From assembly GCA_013791885.1 (NCBI GenBank), contig VMSZ01000074.1, forward strand, positions 1 to 44,571: DNA of 44,571 bases, written 5' to 3'. The DNA is from Sulfurimonas sp. (GTDB lineage: Bacteria; Campylobacterota; Campylobacteria; Campylobacterales; Sulfurimonadaceae). The position numbers and the translations under genes are program-made. Below, piece by piece: positions 43,610-44,571 of this stretch. Below the pieces are notes generated by a model. The model ran no database searches. It was not told where the DNA came from and saw only the letters and a list, made by a program, of their open reading frames with translations. Numbering within the stretch: the first letter of the stretch is position 1; the number at the start of each line of letters is the position of its first letter.

Positions 43610-44571
43610 ATGAAAAATTATGGTCTCAGTATATGGTCTAACAATAATTTTATAATAGAAGACGGCGAGCTTAAACTCAACTACAAATGTATGCCTTCTC
43701 TTTTTCAAATAGCAAAAGAAATACGTCAAAATGGAGATATCAAAGGTCCTATACTTTTAAGATTTCCCCATCTTATAAAAAGACAAATCAAAAGTTTGTA
43801 CTCTTACTTTGAAAAAGCAATTCAGGAAAATGAATACAAAGGCGGTTTTCATGCTGTTTTTCCTTTAAAAGTAAATCAGTATCCACATGCCGTTGAAGCT
43901 GTAACATCGCAAGGTTCGCACTATAACTATGGTCTTGAAGCCGGTTCAAAAGCCGAACTTATTCTTGCCATGAGTAAAACACCAAATGGTGCACCTATTA
44001 CGGTTAATGGATTTAAAGACAAAGAGATGATTACTCTTGGTTTTATAGCGGCACAAAGCGGCCATAACATCACTATCACTATCGAGGGTTTAGGTGAGCT
44101 TGAGACGATTATTGAGGTTGCCCAAGAGTGCAAACTCAAAGTTCCAAATATCGGTATTCGCGTGAGACTTCACAGTGCAGGAAGCGGTATTTGGGCAAAA
44201 AGCGGTGGAATGGACGCAAAGTTTGGACTTACTTCTACTGAGATTATAGAAGCTATAGCACTCCTAAATCAGGCAGACCTTTTACAATACTTTACAATGA
44301 TTCACTTTCACATCGGTTCTCAAATGTCTGACATTGCACCGCTCAAACGTGCGCTTCGTGAAGCCGGAAATATTTATGCTGAACTTAAAAAAATGGGTGC
44401 AGCTTCACTTGACAGCATCAATATCGGTGGTGGTTTGGCTATAGAATACGACCAGCATACACAATCAAAATCTCGAAACTACTCAATTGAGGAGTTTTCA
44501 AACAGTGTTGTGTTCTTGCTTCGTGAGATTATGGATGCAAAAAATGTTAAACATCCTGATATATTTACAGA
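43610..44571 (+). CDS. speA: Biosynthetic arginine decarboxylase, partial
   Basis: SpeA converts arginine to agmatine for polyamine synthesis. About 320 N-terminal residues are present; the gene runs off the window. The opening YGLSIWSNNNF, the PLP-lysine strand VFPLKVNQ, and HIGSQMSD and NIGGGL of the alanine-racemase-like barrel identify it. AAGGA lies ahead of the ATG. It follows hisS by 104 bases and may have its own promoter there. Confidence 0.93.
   Translation, partial: MKNYGLSIWSNNNFIIEDGELKLNYKCMPSLFQIAKEIRQNGDIKGPILLRFPHLIKRQIKSLYSYFEKAIQENEYKGGFHAVFPLKVNQYPHAVEAVTSQGSHYNYGLEAGSKAELILAMSKTPNGAPITVNGFKDKEMITLGFIAAQSGHNITITIEGLGELETIIEVAQECKLKVPNIGIRVRLHSAGSGIWAKSGGMDAKFGLTSTEIIEAIALLNQADLLQYFTMIHFHIGSQMSDIAPLKRALREAGNIYAELKKMGAASLDSINIGGGLAIEYDQHTQSKSRNYSIEEFSNSVVFLLREIMDAKNVKHPDIFT

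Noticed and set aside
1-44571. Search for a defence island, prophage, transposon or secondary-metabolite cluster
   Set aside because: Nearly every long frame is assignable to a core function; no integrase, transposase, phage, toxin-antitoxin or nuclease-helicase defence gene was seen.

Overview
The window is AT-rich and gene-dense, and almost all of it is chromosomal core. It looks like a chemolithoautotrophic Campylobacterota (Epsilonproteobacteria) genome, most likely Sulfurimonas or a close relative. Three things point there: a reductive/oxidative TCA gene set with a four-subunit 2-oxoglutarate:ferredoxin oxidoreductase (oorDABC), monomeric isocitrate dehydrogenase and AcnB; a GluRS2-type glutamyl-tRNA synthetase; and gene orders that, as I remember them, match Campylobacter jejuni in several blocks (gltX-yggT-...-mobB-fbp-small ORF-metG; icd-mdh-...-sucCD-oorDABC; flgL-ftsK; flgA-ubiX-coaD-tmk-hisS-speA). 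The genus is inferred, not shown.

Layout. 1-1215 (minus): a Na+/Ca2+ exchanger cut by the window edge, ybeY, and a small putative motility protein. 1310-2657 (plus): queC and a YgjP-type metallopeptidase. 2664-8309 (minus): a TRAP solute-binding lipoprotein without its permease, a stand-alone Mur-ligase-like N-terminal protein, metG, a small Cys protein, fbp and mobB. 8397-8858 (plus): a small lipoprotein. 8891-10640 (minus): yggT, gltX and tRNA-Glu(TTC). 10731-12268 (minus): a receiver-RHH response regulator, a 68-aa orphan and the RNase P RNA gene rnpB. 12316-13056: four 12-bp operator-like palindromes spaced exactly 32 bp apart, followed by a TetR regulator. 13158-23196 (minus): the carbon-cycle block icd, mdh, fumC, sucC, sucD, a small heavy-metal-associated (HMA) protein, oorD, oorA, oorB, oorC. 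23339-31865: envelope genes mltG, a large AsmA-like protein, a LolC/E permease, secA and lolA. 31923-34508 (minus): acnB. 34633-39451 (minus): a DUF3820 protein, ftsK and flgL with a sigma-54 promoter. 39571 onward (plus): tRNA-Leu(CAA), then flgA, ubiX, coaD, tmk, hisS and the start of speA.

Together Icd, AcnB, Mdh, FumC, SucCD and Oor cover most of the TCA cycle. The ferredoxin-linked Oor allows reductive running, but the diagnostic ATP-citrate lyase and fumarate reductase are not in this window. SecA, LolA and LolC/E handle protein and lipoprotein export.

I see no CRISPR array, insertion sequence, prophage, integrase, toxin-antitoxin pair or obvious defence island, and no gap longer than 300 bases without a gene. 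The signals most worth following up are the 32-bp-phased palindrome array between rnpB and tetR, the HMA protein inside the sucD-oorD operon, the REC-RHH regulator, and tRNA-Glu just upstream of a GluRS2-type gltX.
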